In this document: positions 14,440 through 22,263 of the stretch, piece by piece
Layout: every line of letters begins with the position of its first letter
Position numbering within the stretch: the stretch's first letter is position 1
NCBI GenBank assembly: GCA_019112625.1
Contig: DXIW01000006.1
Location: forward strand, 1 to 33,900
Direction of reading: 5' to 3'
Source: Candidatus Acutalibacter stercorigallinarum
Lineage (GTDB): Bacteria; Bacillota; Clostridia; Oscillospirales; Acutalibacteraceae
DNA length: 33,900 nt
The notes under the pieces: generated by a model
What the model saw: the letters and a program-made list of their open reading frames with translations, nothing else
Database searches by the model: none
What the model was told of the DNA's origin: nothing
Position numbers and translations under genes: made by a program

Positions 14440-14985
14440 GTGTCAGAACGAGAGAGAGTCCGGGCGGAACGCACTGCCGCGTTTTTTGGCCTTTACGGGG
14501 AGCTGTCCTCCCAGTCGGGGTTTGAGAAGATCGGGCAATACGCCCAGCATGGCTCTACCACCAGGCTGGTCCACAGCGTGGCGGTGGCCTACTACAGCTA
14601 CCGGCTGGCGTTTTTCCTGGGGCTCTCCTTCCACGCCAGGGACCTGGTGCGGGGGGCGCTGCTCCACGACTATTTCCTCTACGACGCCCAGGACGGCGAC
14701 CCCGCCCACAAGGGCCACTGGACCCGCCACCCGGAGATCGCATTGGAAAATGCCGGGAAGGACCTGCCCCTCACCGCCATTGAGGCGGATGTGATCCGCA
14801 AGCACATGTTCCCCCTTACCCATCAGCCGCCCTGCTACCGGGAGAGCGTGGTGGTGGCCATTATCGATAAGGGCTGCGCGGTGTACGAGTTTTTCTGCCG
14901 CAGGCAGCCTTATGCCAAGCTCCGCCGGGCCATGGGGGAGCGCACCTGGCGGCCGGTACGGCTGCTGCCCCTCCCGGAGGATTGA
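14440..14985 (+). CDS. HD-domain phosphohydrolase-like protein
   Basis: Soluble protein of 181 residues with the metal-binding HD pattern: H45 (TRLVHSVAVAYYSY), H76-D77 (GALLHDYFLYD), H122 in the KHMFPL stretch and D143 (AIIDKG). This is the normal spacing of an HD phosphohydrolase. Such enzymes act on nucleotides, cyclic dinucleotides or other phosphoesters; the substrate is not predictable. HWTRHPEIALENA is also typical of the small HD proteins of Clostridia. The start is GTG at 14440 with AAGGGGTGAT upstream. It has its own promoter and a terminator, so it is probably transcribed separately from the large RNA upstream and the GtrA gene downstream. Confidence 0.87.
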   Translation: MSERERVRAERTAAFFGLYGELSSQSGFEKIGQYAQHGSTTRLVHSVAVAYYSYRLAFFLGLSFHARDLVRGALLHDYFLYDAQDGDPAHKGHWTRHPEIALENAGKDLPLTAIEADVIRKHMFPLTHQPPCYRESVVVAIIDKGCAVYEFFCRRQPYAKLRRAMGERTWRPVRLLPLPED

Positions 14986-14996
14986 CCGGCTGTTAC

Positions 14997-15019
14997 GCCC
15001 TGCTGCTGCGGGGCTTTTT
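14997..15019 (+). terminator. Intrinsic terminator of the HD gene
   Basis: GCCCTG (14997-15002) pairs with CGGGGC (15009-15014), one T-G wobble, 6-base loop, followed by TTTTT. Confidence 0.75.
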
Positions 15020-15087
15020 CTGTTCCGGCGGGAAGTGCCTGCCTTTTTCCGGCCAGGGGGCCATTTTGAGAAAGAAAGGGACCAGCT

Positions 15088-15510
15088 ATGAAGCAGTTGT
15101 TCGTCAAATACCGGGAGCTCATCCTGTATGTGTTTTTTGGGGGCCTTACCACCCTGGTGAACTGGGGCCTCTACTGGCTGCTGGCCAACCCCCTGGGGGT
15201 GCCCTACCTGTGGGCCACGGCCATCGCCCAGATCGCCTCCATCCTGTTCGCCTATGTCACCAACCGGATCTGGGTGTTCCAGAGCAGGGCCAGGGGCTTC
15301 CGGGAGGTGTCGCTGGAGATGCTCCGGTTTTTCGGGGCCCGGGGGGTGTCCTTCTTCCTGGACCTGGGCTGCATGTACGTGGGGGTGGACCTGCTCCACA
15401 TCAACGACACCTGGATGAAGCTGCTGGCCAATATCCTGGTCATCATCGCCAACTATGTGTTCAGCAAGGTGTTCGTGTTCCGGAAGGGCCAGGAAAAATC
15501 TAAGGATTGA
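15088..15510 (+). CDS. GtrA family membrane protein
   Basis: Small polytopic membrane protein of 140 residues with four hydrophobic segments (about 8-30, 33-55, 72-92, 105-125). It has the GtrA signatures YVFFGGLTTLVNWGLYW near the N-terminus, FAYVTNRIWVF in the middle and NYVFSKVFVF at the end. GtrA-like proteins are thought to help move lipid-linked sugars across the membrane for surface polysaccharide synthesis. GAAAGAAAGGGA precedes the ATG. The stop codon overlaps the -35 box of the promoter for the first LCP gene, so the two are adjacent but separately promoted. This fits the envelope role of the genes that follow. Confidence 0.9.
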   Translation: MKQLFVKYRELILYVFFGGLTTLVNWGLYWLLANPLGVPYLWATAIAQIASILFAYVTNRIWVFQSRARGFREVSLEMLRFFGARGVSFFLDLGCMYVGVDLLHINDTWMKLLANILVIIANYVFSKVFVFRKGQEKSKD

Positions 15511-15535
15511 CGGGGAAGAGGCCAGCAGGTATAAT
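15507..15535 (+). promoter_or_regulatory. Sigma-A promoter for the LCP gene pair
   Basis: TTGACG (15507-15512), 17-bp spacer, perfect TATAAT (15530-15535). The -35 box includes the GtrA stop codon. Confidence 0.88.
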
Positions 15536-15570
15536 AGAGAGAAGAATTATGTCAAACAGGAGGCCGTATC

Positions 15571-17043
15571 ATGCTGCATATAGCAAGAGACGACGCACAG
15601 GAATTCGAGGACCTCTCCAGCTACTCCTCCTCCAAGGAATATAACAAGCGCCGCAAGAACCGCCGCGGCCACACCGTGCTAAAATGTATCCTGGGGGTGT
15701 TCTGCGCGCTGCTCATCGTCTTTGGCAGCGGGCTCATCTACATAGCCACCCACCTGCTGGACGACCTGACCACCACCAATATCACCAAGGACCCCACGGC
15801 CCTGGGCATCGACCCCAGCGTGACTATGGACGACAGCATCAAGAACATCGCCCTGTTCGGCCTGGACCAGCGGAGCGCCTATTCCGACGATTCCACCCGT
15901 TCCGATGTGATTATGGTGCTCACGGTGGACAACAAGCACAAGAAGCTGAAGATCACCTCCATCCTCCGGGACTCCTACGTTTCCATCGAGGGGGAGAACA
16001 GCAACGGCGTGCACGTGGATTATATGGATAAGATCAACGCCGCCTACGCCGAGGGGGGCTACGAGCTGGCCATCCGCACCCTGAACCGGAACTTCGGCCT
16101 GAACATCATGGACTATGTGACCATCGACTTCACCGACACCGCCGCCATTGTGGACGCCTTCGGCGGGGTGGAGATCTCCCTCACTGCCGAGGAGAAGTGG
16201 GAGATCAACCAGAACCTGTGGAACCTGAGCCAGGAGACCGAGGGGCTGATCAAGGACTCTGATTTCTTGGCGGACGCCAACGGCGAGGTGGTGGACCTGG
16301 CCGGGGCGGAGTACAGCGACAGCGTGGAGCTCTTGAACGGCAACCAGGCGGTGGCCTACGGCCGCATCCGGAACATCGGCTACGACTACCAGCGGGTGGA
16401 GCGGCAGCAGATCGTCTTCAAGGCGCTGATGAACCGGGTGACCCAGCTGAGCTTCGGGGAGTACCCCAGCCTGATCTCCCAGCTGATGCCCTACTGCGAG
16501 ACCTCCCTGGACCTGACGGACGCCATCGGCATGACGCCCATCCTCACCAGCGACTTTACCATCGAGACCATCTCCGTCCCGGATGTGGACTATGAGCTGG
16601 ACCTGACGGACGACGGCAGCTACCTCTACTACGACGTGGAGCAGGCCGGCCACCGCATTGACAGCTTTATCAACGAGGAGGACTCCGACTACTGGGAGGA
16701 GTTTGGCAACAGCGGCGCCACCCCTGCCGAGGGCACCGCGGAGCAGGAGGCCCTGGACAAGGCCGCCGCCAACAGCGGCTCTTCTAACAACTACAGCGGG
16801 CATTCCGACAGCTACAACAACGGCTCCGATGATGGTTATACTGACAGTTACGACACTGGGTACGATACCGGCTATTCCGATAACACCTACGGCGATACCG
16901 ACGGATACTATGACGGCAGCTACGATACAGGTTCCTACGACAGTACCGGGGACAGCTACAACGACGGCTACGGCGCCGGTTATGACGACAGCTATGATAC
17001 CGGCACAGGCGGCGGCTATTATGACACCGGCTACGCCTATTGA
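15571..17043 (+). CDS. LytR-CpsA-Psr (LCP) family protein with a Tyr/Gly/Asp-rich C-terminal tail
   Basis: Membrane-anchored enzyme of 490 residues. LCP proteins transfer lipid-linked glycopolymers such as teichoic acid or capsule onto peptidoglycan. Cytoplasmic head 1-35 has the short motif FEDLSSYSSS (12-21). The single membrane helix spans about 36-62. The extracellular LCP domain covers about 90-340, with RSDVIMVLTVD (110-120), SILRDSYVS (R133, D134), VDAFGGVEI and NGNQAVAYGRIR. The tail (407-490, DNA 16789-17040) is a low-complexity, acidic, Lys/Arg-free stretch of YD-T/S-G units with about 19 Tyr in 84 residues. It is not part of the LCP fold. AGGAGG precedes the ATG. The next gene is a paralogue 22 bp downstream. 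Confidence 0.93.
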   Translation: MLHIARDDAQEFEDLSSYSSSKEYNKRRKNRRGHTVLKCILGVFCALLIVFGSGLIYIATHLLDDLTTTNITKDPTALGIDPSVTMDDSIKNIALFGLDQRSAYSDDSTRSDVIMVLTVDNKHKKLKITSILRDSYVSIEGENSNGVHVDYMDKINAAYAEGGYELAIRTLNRNFGLNIMDYVTIDFTDTAAIVDAFGGVEISLTAEEKWEINQNLWNLSQETEGLIKDSDFLADANGEVVDLAGAEYSDSVELLNGNQAVAYGRIRNIGYDYQRVERQQIVFKALMNRVTQLSFGEYPSLISQLMPYCETSLDLTDAIGMTPILTSDFTIETISVPDVDYELDLTDDGSYLYYDVEQAGHRIDSFINEEDSDYWEEFGNSGATPAEGTAEQEALDKAAANSGSSNNYSGHSDSYNNGSDDGYTDSYDTGYDTGYSDNTYGDTDGYYDGSYDTGSYDSTGDSYNDGYGAGYDDSYDTGTGGGYYDTGYAY

Positions 17044-17065
17044 GCAGGCCTGATGGAGGTCGGGA

Positions 17066-18406
17066 ATGGGAAAACAAGAGGACCGAAAAAGCCAGGGGCG
17101 CCACGCCTCCCGGGACAGGCAGCAGCCTGCCCGCCGGCGGGAGCCCCTGCGGGACAACTATTATTACGAGGAGCCCTCCCGGGGCGGGGACAGCTTCGAC
17201 CAGTTCGAGGACATCTCCAGCAGCTCGGGGGGCTACCGCCAGGACTTTGAGGACATCTCCAGCTATTCCTCCAGCCGGAAGCGCCAGGAGGACCAGCGGG
17301 AGCTGCGCAGCGCTGCCCGCCGGGAGGAGCGCCGCAAGACGGACACCCGGCAGGGCAGGGGGGAGGCCCAGCGCTCTCACAAGCCCCCAAAAAAGAAGAA
17401 GAGCCCCGCCCGGCGGGTGCTGGGGGTGTGCCTCGCCCTGCTGGTGGTGGCCTTGGTGGGCCTGGCCGGGGCGTTCCTCTTTGTGCTCAGCGGGCTGCAG
17501 GTGGCGCCCCTTACCGGGGACCTGGGCACGGGCTCCAGCGCCTACACCGACAGCATGGTGAAGAACATCGCCCTGTTCGGGGTGGACGCCCGGGACGACT
17601 CCAACGAGGGCCGGTCCGACGTGCTGGCCGTGCTCACCGTGGACAACCGCCGGGGGAAGCTGAAGCTCACCTCCATTTTGCGGGACTCCCAGGTGTACAT
17701 CGACGGCTATGGCTACGACAAGGCCACCCACGCCTACGCCTACGGCGGGCCGGAGCTGGCCATCCGCACCCTGAACCAGAATTTCCACCTGGACATCACC
17801 GACTATGTGACCGTGAATTTCGCGGAGATGGCCCAGATCGTGGACGCCTTCGGCGGGGTGGAGATCACTCTTACCGCCGACGAGAAGCGGGAGATCAACC
17901 GGAACCTGTGGGACCTGAGCCAGGAGACCGAGGGGGTCATCCGCCACACGGACTTTATGGCCGACGCCAACGGCCAGGTGGTGGACCTGCTGGGCTCCAC
18001 CTACAGCGACAGCACCGAGCTGCTCAACGGCAACCAGGCGGTGGCCTACGGCCGCATCCGGGAGATCGACAGCGACGACGCCCGGGTCAGCCGGCAGCAG
18101 CGGGTGCTCCAGGCCCTGGTGGCCCAGCTGAAGAAAAAGAATATCTTCCAGTACCCCGGGCTCATCCGGGAGGTGGCCTCCCACTGCGAGACATCCCTGG
18201 GGGCGGGGAAGCTGCTCTCCCTGTCGCCCATCGTATTGCGGGGCCTCAGCCTGGAAACACTATCGATCCCGGGGGAGGAGGAAGCCCCCTACGGCGGATA
18301 TACCGACAGCGGCAGCTGGGTCTATATCTACGACACCGAGCTGGCCGCCCAGCATATCAGTCGGTTCATCTATGAGGAGGACTCCCCCTACTACGGGGGA
18401 GCCTGA
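17066..18406 (+). CDS. LytR-CpsA-Psr (LCP) family protein, paralogue of the preceding gene
   Basis: Protein of 446 residues with a long charged cytoplasmic head (1-115), one membrane helix (about 117-141) and an extracellular LCP domain (about 165-430). LCP landmarks: GRSDVLAVLTVDN, TSILRDSQVYI, YVTVNFAEMAQIVDAFGGVEITL and NGNQAVAYGRIR. The head carries two copies of a short motif, FEDISSSS (47-54) and FEDISSYSSS (61-70). The second is nearly identical to residues 12-21 of the upstream LCP protein. The tandem LCPs clearly arose by duplication but differ at both ends; this one lacks the Tyr-rich tail. GGAGG lies upstream of the ATG. It likely attaches a secondary wall polymer; partners are not visible apart from the neighbouring nucleotidyltransferase. 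Confidence 0.93.
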   Translation: MGKQEDRKSQGRHASRDRQQPARRREPLRDNYYYEEPSRGGDSFDQFEDISSSSGGYRQDFEDISSYSSSRKRQEDQRELRSAARREERRKTDTRQGRGEAQRSHKPPKKKKSPARRVLGVCLALLVVALVGLAGAFLFVLSGLQVAPLTGDLGTGSSAYTDSMVKNIALFGVDARDDSNEGRSDVLAVLTVDNRRGKLKLTSILRDSQVYIDGYGYDKATHAYAYGGPELAIRTLNQNFHLDITDYVTVNFAEMAQIVDAFGGVEITLTADEKREINRNLWDLSQETEGVIRHTDFMADANGQVVDLLGSTYSDSTELLNGNQAVAYGRIREIDSDDARVSRQQRVLQALVAQLKKKNIFQYPGLIREVASHCETSLGAGKLLSLSPIVLRGLSLETLSIPGEEEAPYGGYTDSGSWVYIYDTELAAQHISRFIYEEDSPYYGGA

Positions 18407-18432
18407 GAAATCACAAAGGAAGTGCGAGAGTT

Positions 18433-19353
18433 ATGAGCGAACCTGTATTGGTCATTATGGCGGCGGGCATGGGCAGCCGGTACGGCGGCCTGAAGCAGAT
18501 CGACCCGGTGGGGGCCTGCGGGGAGAAGATCATCGATTACTCCCTGTACGACGCCCGGCTGGCCGGCTTCCGCAAGGCGGTGTTCATCATCAAAGAGGAG
18601 CTGCTGGGAGACTTCCAGGAGGCGGTGTTCTCCCGGCTGGAGGGCCAGATGGAGCTGGAGGTGGTCTTTCAGAAGCTGGAGGACGTGCCTGCTGGCTTCT
18701 CGGTGCCGGAGGGCCGGGTAAAGCCCTGGGGCACCGGCCACGCGGCCCTGTGCGCCGCCCGGGTGCTGGGGGACGCCCCCTATGCCGTCATCAACGCCGA
18801 TGACTTTTACGGCCGGGAGGGCTTCCGGAAGATCTACGACTTTTTGAAGAACGCCAGGGACGGGGAAGTGCTGGACCTGGCCATGGTGGGCTTTTATCTG
18901 CGCAACACCGTCACCGAGAACGGCTATGTATCCCGGGGTGTGTGCGCTGTAAAGGACGGCATGCTGGAGAGCGTCACCGAGCGCACCCGCATCGAGCAGC
19001 GGGAGGATGGCATCGCCTACTCCGAGGACGGCGGCGAGACCTGGACGCCCCTGGACCCGGACACGGTGGTCTCCATGAACCTGTGGGGCTTTGCCCCAGG
19101 CTTTACCGCCGCCCTGGAGGAGGACTATGCCCGCTTCTTCCGGGAGGATGTGCCGAAAAACCCCGAGAAGGCCGAGCTCTACCTGCCCTTTGTGGTCAAC
19201 CGGCTGCTGGACCAGGGAAAGGCACAGGTAACAGTGCTCTCCTCCGGGGACAAGTGGTACGGGGTCACCTACCATGAGGACAAGGCCATGGTACAGGCGG
19301 CCATCCGCGCCATGACCCAGCGGGGGGACTACCCCTCGCCCCTGTGGCAGTAA
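18433..19353 (+). CDS. Nucleotidyltransferase family protein (sugar-1-phosphate nucleotidyltransferase-like)
   Basis: Protein of 306 residues with the nucleotide-binding signature of NTP transferases at the N-terminus (LVIMAAGMGSRYGGLKQ, about 6-22). It has GTGHAALCAARVL around 98-110 for base recognition and YAVINADDFYG (about 117-127) whose Asp pair binds metal. NGYVSRGVC and SMNLWGFAPGF are seen in the later part. It resembles the family annotated simply as nucleotidyltransferase rather than GalU or RfbA, so the sugar is not known. It starts 26 bp after the second LCP gene and is probably co-transcribed, which suggests it supplies an activated precursor for a wall polymer (inference). Confidence 0.87.
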   Translation: MSEPVLVIMAAGMGSRYGGLKQIDPVGACGEKIIDYSLYDARLAGFRKAVFIIKEELLGDFQEAVFSRLEGQMELEVVFQKLEDVPAGFSVPEGRVKPWGTGHAALCAARVLGDAPYAVINADDFYGREGFRKIYDFLKNARDGEVLDLAMVGFYLRNTVTENGYVSRGVCAVKDGMLESVTERTRIEQREDGIAYSEDGGETWTPLDPDTVVSMNLWGFAPGFTAALEEDYARFFREDVPKNPEKAELYLPFVVNRLLDQGKAQVTVLSSGDKWYGVTYHEDKAMVQAAIRAMTQRGDYPSPLWQ

Positions 19354-19359
19354 GGCGAT

Positions 19360-19410
19360 AAAAAAATCAACCCCTTGGGCGCCGCTGATTTTTCAGACGG
19401 CCCCAAGGGG
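19360..19410 (-). terminator. Intrinsic terminator reading on the minus strand
   Basis: CCCCTTGGG (19371-19379) pairs with CCCAAGGGG (19402-19410), with an inner CCG-CTGA/TCAG-CGG helix. On the minus strand it is followed by TTGA and seven T. No T tract follows on the plus strand. Confidence 0.75.
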
Positions 19411-19541
19411 CAAGCGGCCGGGACCCGGCAGGGGCGAAGATTTTCACGAGGCCCTTCCGGGTCCCGGTCCTGTTGGACGATCTTCGGATTGCCTGGTGTG
19501 CAAACGCACCCGGGCCGCTTGCCAGTATCCTGCCCGGCGGG
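19360..19541 (-). ncRNA. Candidate small structured RNA on the minus strand
   Basis: A 337-bp gap between genes is filled by strong inverted repeats. GGCAAGCGGCC (19409-19419) and its perfect complement (19513-19523) enclose a 9-bp perfect helix 420-428/457-465 extended by GGGC/GCCC, a GTCC/GGAC hairpin (19467-19478) and a GTGTG/CGCAC hairpin (19496-19509). Next to it is a long hairpin 19371-19410. The only T tract lies on the minus strand (complement of the A run 19360-19366), so that hairpin is a minus-strand terminator. A weak minus-strand promoter is possible: TTCAAA (19576-19571), 17 bp, CATAAA (19553-19548). I do not recognise SRP RNA, tmRNA or RNase P signatures. An alternative is a non-transcribed repeat element. 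Confidence 0.45.
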
Positions 19542-19604
19542 AGGGCCTTTATGCGGGTGGGTAAAAATTTTTTGAAAGAATTTCGAGAAATTGCGGCCCA
19601 TCCC

Positions 19605-19633
19605 TTGCAATCTCACAGAAATCGTGGTATCAT
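19605..19633 (+). promoter_or_regulatory. Promoter for secG
   Basis: TTGCAA (19605-19610), 17-bp spacer, TATCAT (19628-19633), with a clear ribosome site (CAGGAGG) before the ATG at 19691. Confidence 0.78.
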
Positions 19634-19690
19634 ATTCTAGCTGTTTTACATGCTTGTCCCAAGTTCGAAAGTTCAGGAGGAATTGACCAA

Positions 19691-19939
19691 ATGGGTGCTC
19701 TGGAGATTATTTTCGGTATTATTTTGCTGCTGTTTTCCCTGGCCATCATCATCGTGGTGCTGCTGCAGGAGGGCAACCAGAAAAACCTGGGCGTTGTCAC
19801 TGGCGGCGCCGACACGTTCCTGTCCAAGCACAAGGCCCGCTCGGTAGACGCGTTTCTGGCCCGCTGGACGAAGTTTATTGCCATCGGCTTTTTTGTCCTG
19901 GTCATTGTTGTGAACGTGGTGCTGTACTTTACCGCTTAA
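19691..19939 (+). CDS. secG: Preprotein translocase subunit SecG
   Basis: Small inner-membrane subunit of the SecYEG channel, 82 residues with two hydrophobic helices (about 4-24 and 58-80). Between them is the conserved cytosolic loop VLLQEGNQKNLGVVTGGADTF, which contains the family Q-x-G and GGxxxxF features. It stimulates SecA-driven export but is not essential in many bacteria. AGGAGG lies upstream of the ATG. It is a single-gene unit with its own promoter and terminator; the common secG-rnr-smpB order is not seen here. Confidence 0.93.
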   Translation: MGALEIIFGIILLLFSLAIIIVVLLQEGNQKNLGVVTGGADTFLSKHKARSVDAFLARWTKFIAIGFFVLVIVVNVVLYFTA

Positions 19940-19955
19940 AGAAAGACGGACCCCG

Positions 19956-19982
19956 CGCCCCGCTGCATGGCGGGGCGTTTTT
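19956..19982 (+). terminator. Intrinsic terminator of secG
   Basis: CGCCCCGC pairs perfectly with GCGGGGCG around a 6-base loop, followed by TTTTT. Confidence 0.92.
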
Positions 19983-20006
19983 CTGTGAAAGGAGGGCTGG
20001 CCGGTT

Positions 20007-20735
20007 GTGATTTTACTGGCAGAGGAAAAGGGCGACCAGGAAAAGCTGTTGGCCCTGTGCGAGAAAACGGCCTTCGGGTGCAAGATCGCCTCGGTGGCCG
20101 GGTGCTATGGCTTTGACAAGGGCTTTGCCTGCTTTTGGCTGGACACCACCAGCCAGGCGGTGTACTGCCTGGTGGACGGGGTGATGCTCCTCTCCGGCAC
20201 GGTATTGGACGGAGAGGAAGCCCTGGCCTTTTTGCGGGCTGTGGGGCCGGAGCAGGTGTTCTGCGCCGTGCGCAACGCGGAGGCCCTGGGCCTGTGCCCC
20301 CAGGCCGCCGGCGACGTGCTGCGGCGGCAGGTGCCAGCCGGAGAGGCCCTGCAGCCGCCTGGCGAGGTGAACATCCGGGAGCTCTACGGCCTGCTGGAGG
20401 AGACCGGCATGGTGGAGGAGTTCGAGCCCTTTTACCTGGATTTGTCCCACAAGCTGCGCCACGGCGGCGCGGTGGCCCTCACCCGGCACCAGGAGGGGGA
20501 GCTGGCAGGCTGCGCCGTGGTGTCCGCCATCAGCCGGAAGGCGGCGGTGCTCTCCGCCGTGGCGGTGGGGGAGCGCTTCCGCCGCCAGGGCATGGGCTCG
20601 GCCCTGGTCCGGCAGGCGGAGGCCTGCCTCCCCGGCAAGAACGTGTATGTGTTCCGGGAAAAGGAGAAGAACCAGGAATTTTACCGGAAGCTGGGCTACA
20701 GTAAAATCGACACCTGGGTCCAGGCCAGGCTATAA
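20007..20735 (+). CDS. GNAT family N-acetyltransferase
   Basis: Protein of 242 residues. The C-terminal half (about 135-242) is a GNAT fold: GCAVVSAISRKAAVLSAVAVGERFRRQGMGSALV contains the acetyl-CoA pyrophosphate loop (R-x-x-G-x-G/A, here RRQGMG), and FYRKLGY is the usual final strand. The N-terminal half (1-130) resembles the extra domain found in several clostridial GNAT proteins and has no clear assignment. The acceptor is unknown. GTG at 20007 is chosen because AAAGGAGGG lies 10 bases upstream. The next gene begins 13 bp after the stop, so the two are probably co-transcribed. Confidence 0.85.
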   Translation: MILLAEEKGDQEKLLALCEKTAFGCKIASVAGCYGFDKGFACFWLDTTSQAVYCLVDGVMLLSGTVLDGEEALAFLRAVGPEQVFCAVRNAEALGLCPQAAGDVLRRQVPAGEALQPPGEVNIRELYGLLEETGMVEEFEPFYLDLSHKLRHGGAVALTRHQEGELAGCAVVSAISRKAAVLSAVAVGERFRRQGMGSALVRQAEACLPGKNVYVFREKEKNQEFYRKLGYSKIDTWVQARL

Positions 20736-20748
20736 CAGGAGGATACCT

Positions 20749-22020
20749 ATGTTTCCCTATTTTTCCATCGACCCCCGGCTGCAGGAGCTCTCCCGCCAGG
20801 CGGAGGAGGAGATCCGCCCTCAATTTGAGAAGATCGAAGAGGTGCAGCGGTACAACCAGCAGAAGATGCTGGCCGCCTTTAACCGGGCGGGGGTGAGCGA
20901 GAGCCACTTTGCCGCCAGCACCGGCTACGGCTACGGCGACCGGGGCCGGGACGTGCTGGATGAGGTGTACGCCTACGCCCTGGGGGCGGAGGACGCCCTG
21001 GTGCGCTATAACTTCGTCAGCGGCACCCACACCTTGACGGTGGCCCTCTTCGGCCTGCTGCGGCCCGGGGACAAGATGCTCTGTGTCACCGGCACGCCCT
21101 ACGACACCATCCAGGGTGTCATCGGCCTCCCGGGCCGGGAGGAGCCCGGCTGTCTGAAGGAGTTCGGCATCGGCTATGAGGAGCTGGACCTGCTCCCCGA
21201 CGGCACCCCCGACTACGGCGCCATGGAGGAGAAGATCACCCCCGCGTACCGGATGGTCTACATCCAGCGGTCCCGGGGGTACAGCCTGCGGCCCTCCTTC
21301 TCCGTGGCGGAGATTGAGAAGATGGCCCGTATCGCGAAGAAAAAGGCCCCGGACTGCATCGTCTTTGTGGACAACTGCTACGGGGAGTTTGTGGAGAAGG
21401 AGGAGCCCACCTCCCACGGAGCGGACATCATGGCCGGGTCCCTCATCAAGAACCCCGGCGGCGGCATCGCCCCCACAGGCGGGTACATCGCCGGCCGCCG
21501 CGACCTGGTGGAGCTGTGCTCCTACCGGCTCACCACCCCGGGCACCGGGCGGGAGATCGGCTGCACCTTGGGCCACAACCGGGAGCTGTTTTTGGGGGCC
21601 TTCCACGCCCCCCACGTGGCCGGAGAGGCGGTAAAGACCGCCGTGTTTGCCGCTGCCCTGTTCCAGAAGCTGGGCTACGGCATCACCCCCAGGCCGGAGG
21701 AGGACCGCCACGACATCATCCAGGTGGTGGAGCTGGAGAAGCGGGAAGCCCTGATCGCCTTCTGCCGCGGGGTGCAGAAGGGCGCGCCGGTGGACTCCTT
21801 CGTGGTCCCCGAGCCCAGCCCCATGCCCGGCTACGACTGTGATGTGATCATGGCCGCTGGGGCCTTCACCCTGGGGGCCTCCATCGAGCTCTCCGCCGAC
21901 GCGCCCCTGCGGGAGCCCTACGCCGCCTGGATGCAGGGGGGGCTCAACTACCACAGCGGCCAGCTGGGGATGCTCCTGGCTGCCCAGGAGCTGCTGGACG
22001 AGGGCCTGCTGCGGCTGTAA
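20749..22020 (+). CDS. Methionine gamma-lyase family protein (YnbB-like, PLP-dependent)
   Basis: Protein of 423 residues, complete for the PLP-dependent family often called methionine gamma-lyase or aluminium resistance protein (YnbB in Bacillus). Recognisable parts are STGYGYGDRGRDVLDEVYA, NFVSGTHTL (the phosphate-binding region of PLP), FVDNCYGEF with the Asp that contacts the pyridine nitrogen, and GSLIKNPGGGIAP with the probable PLP lysine. The true reaction of this family is uncertain; C-S lyase activity is inferred from fold type I. The ATG at 20749 has AGGAGG 6 bases upstream. In Bacillus the relative often sits beside glnR; here the neighbours are a GNAT gene and the convergent feo operon. 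Confidence 0.9.
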   Translation: MFPYFSIDPRLQELSRQAEEEIRPQFEKIEEVQRYNQQKMLAAFNRAGVSESHFAASTGYGYGDRGRDVLDEVYAYALGAEDALVRYNFVSGTHTLTVALFGLLRPGDKMLCVTGTPYDTIQGVIGLPGREEPGCLKEFGIGYEELDLLPDGTPDYGAMEEKITPAYRMVYIQRSRGYSLRPSFSVAEIEKMARIAKKKAPDCIVFVDNCYGEFVEKEEPTSHGADIMAGSLIKNPGGGIAPTGGYIAGRRDLVELCSYRLTTPGTGREIGCTLGHNRELFLGAFHAPHVAGEAVKTAVFAAALFQKLGYGITPRPEEDRHDIIQVVELEKREALIAFCRGVQKGAPVDSFVVPEPSPMPGYDCDVIMAAGAFTLGASIELSADAPLREPYAAWMQGGLNYHSGQLGMLLAAQELLDEGLLRL

Positions 22021-22037
22021 ATCCAGATTGGAGCAAA

Positions 22038-22067
22038 AAAAGGACAGGGAGGTTTCCCTGTCCTTTT
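22038..22067. terminator. Bidirectional terminator between the lyase gene and the feo operon
   Basis: AAAAGGACAGGGA pairs perfectly with TCCCTGTCCTTTT around GGTT, 13 bp, giving T runs on both strands. Confidence 0.93.
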
Positions 22068-22082
22068 CCTGTATTAGGGCCA

Positions 22083-22253
22083 TTACAGGCCCTTTTTCTC
22101 TTTTTTGCAGTTAGAGTTAGCGCAGCAGGTGCAGCCGCTGCCGCCGCAGCAGGTGCGGCCGTTCTTCTTGTCCCGCCAGAGCTTCCGCCCGGCCAGGAAC
22201 ACTCCCGCCGCCAGCAGGAGAACCACAATGGCGGTGCCGATGATCTCGCCCAT
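22083..22253 (-). CDS. FeoB-associated Cys-rich membrane protein
   Basis: Small protein of 56 residues: one N-terminal membrane helix (about 4-22), a short basic linker (GRKLWRDKKNGR) and a Cys-rich cytosolic tail (TCCGGSGCTCCANSNCKKE) with six Cys. It matches the FeoB_associated family encoded after feoB in many Clostridia. A role in iron handling or in the FeoB complex, comparable to FeoC, is suspected but not proven. The start is set at 22253 because AAGGAGG lies 7 bases upstream; an in-frame extension to 22298 would overlap the feoB end. It starts 10 bp after the feoB stop and is the last gene of the operon. Confidence 0.9.
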   Translation of the reverse strand: MGEIIGTAIVVLLLAAGVFLAGRKLWRDKKNGRTCCGGSGCTCCANSNCKKEKKGL

Positions 22254-22263
22254 AGACGCCTCC

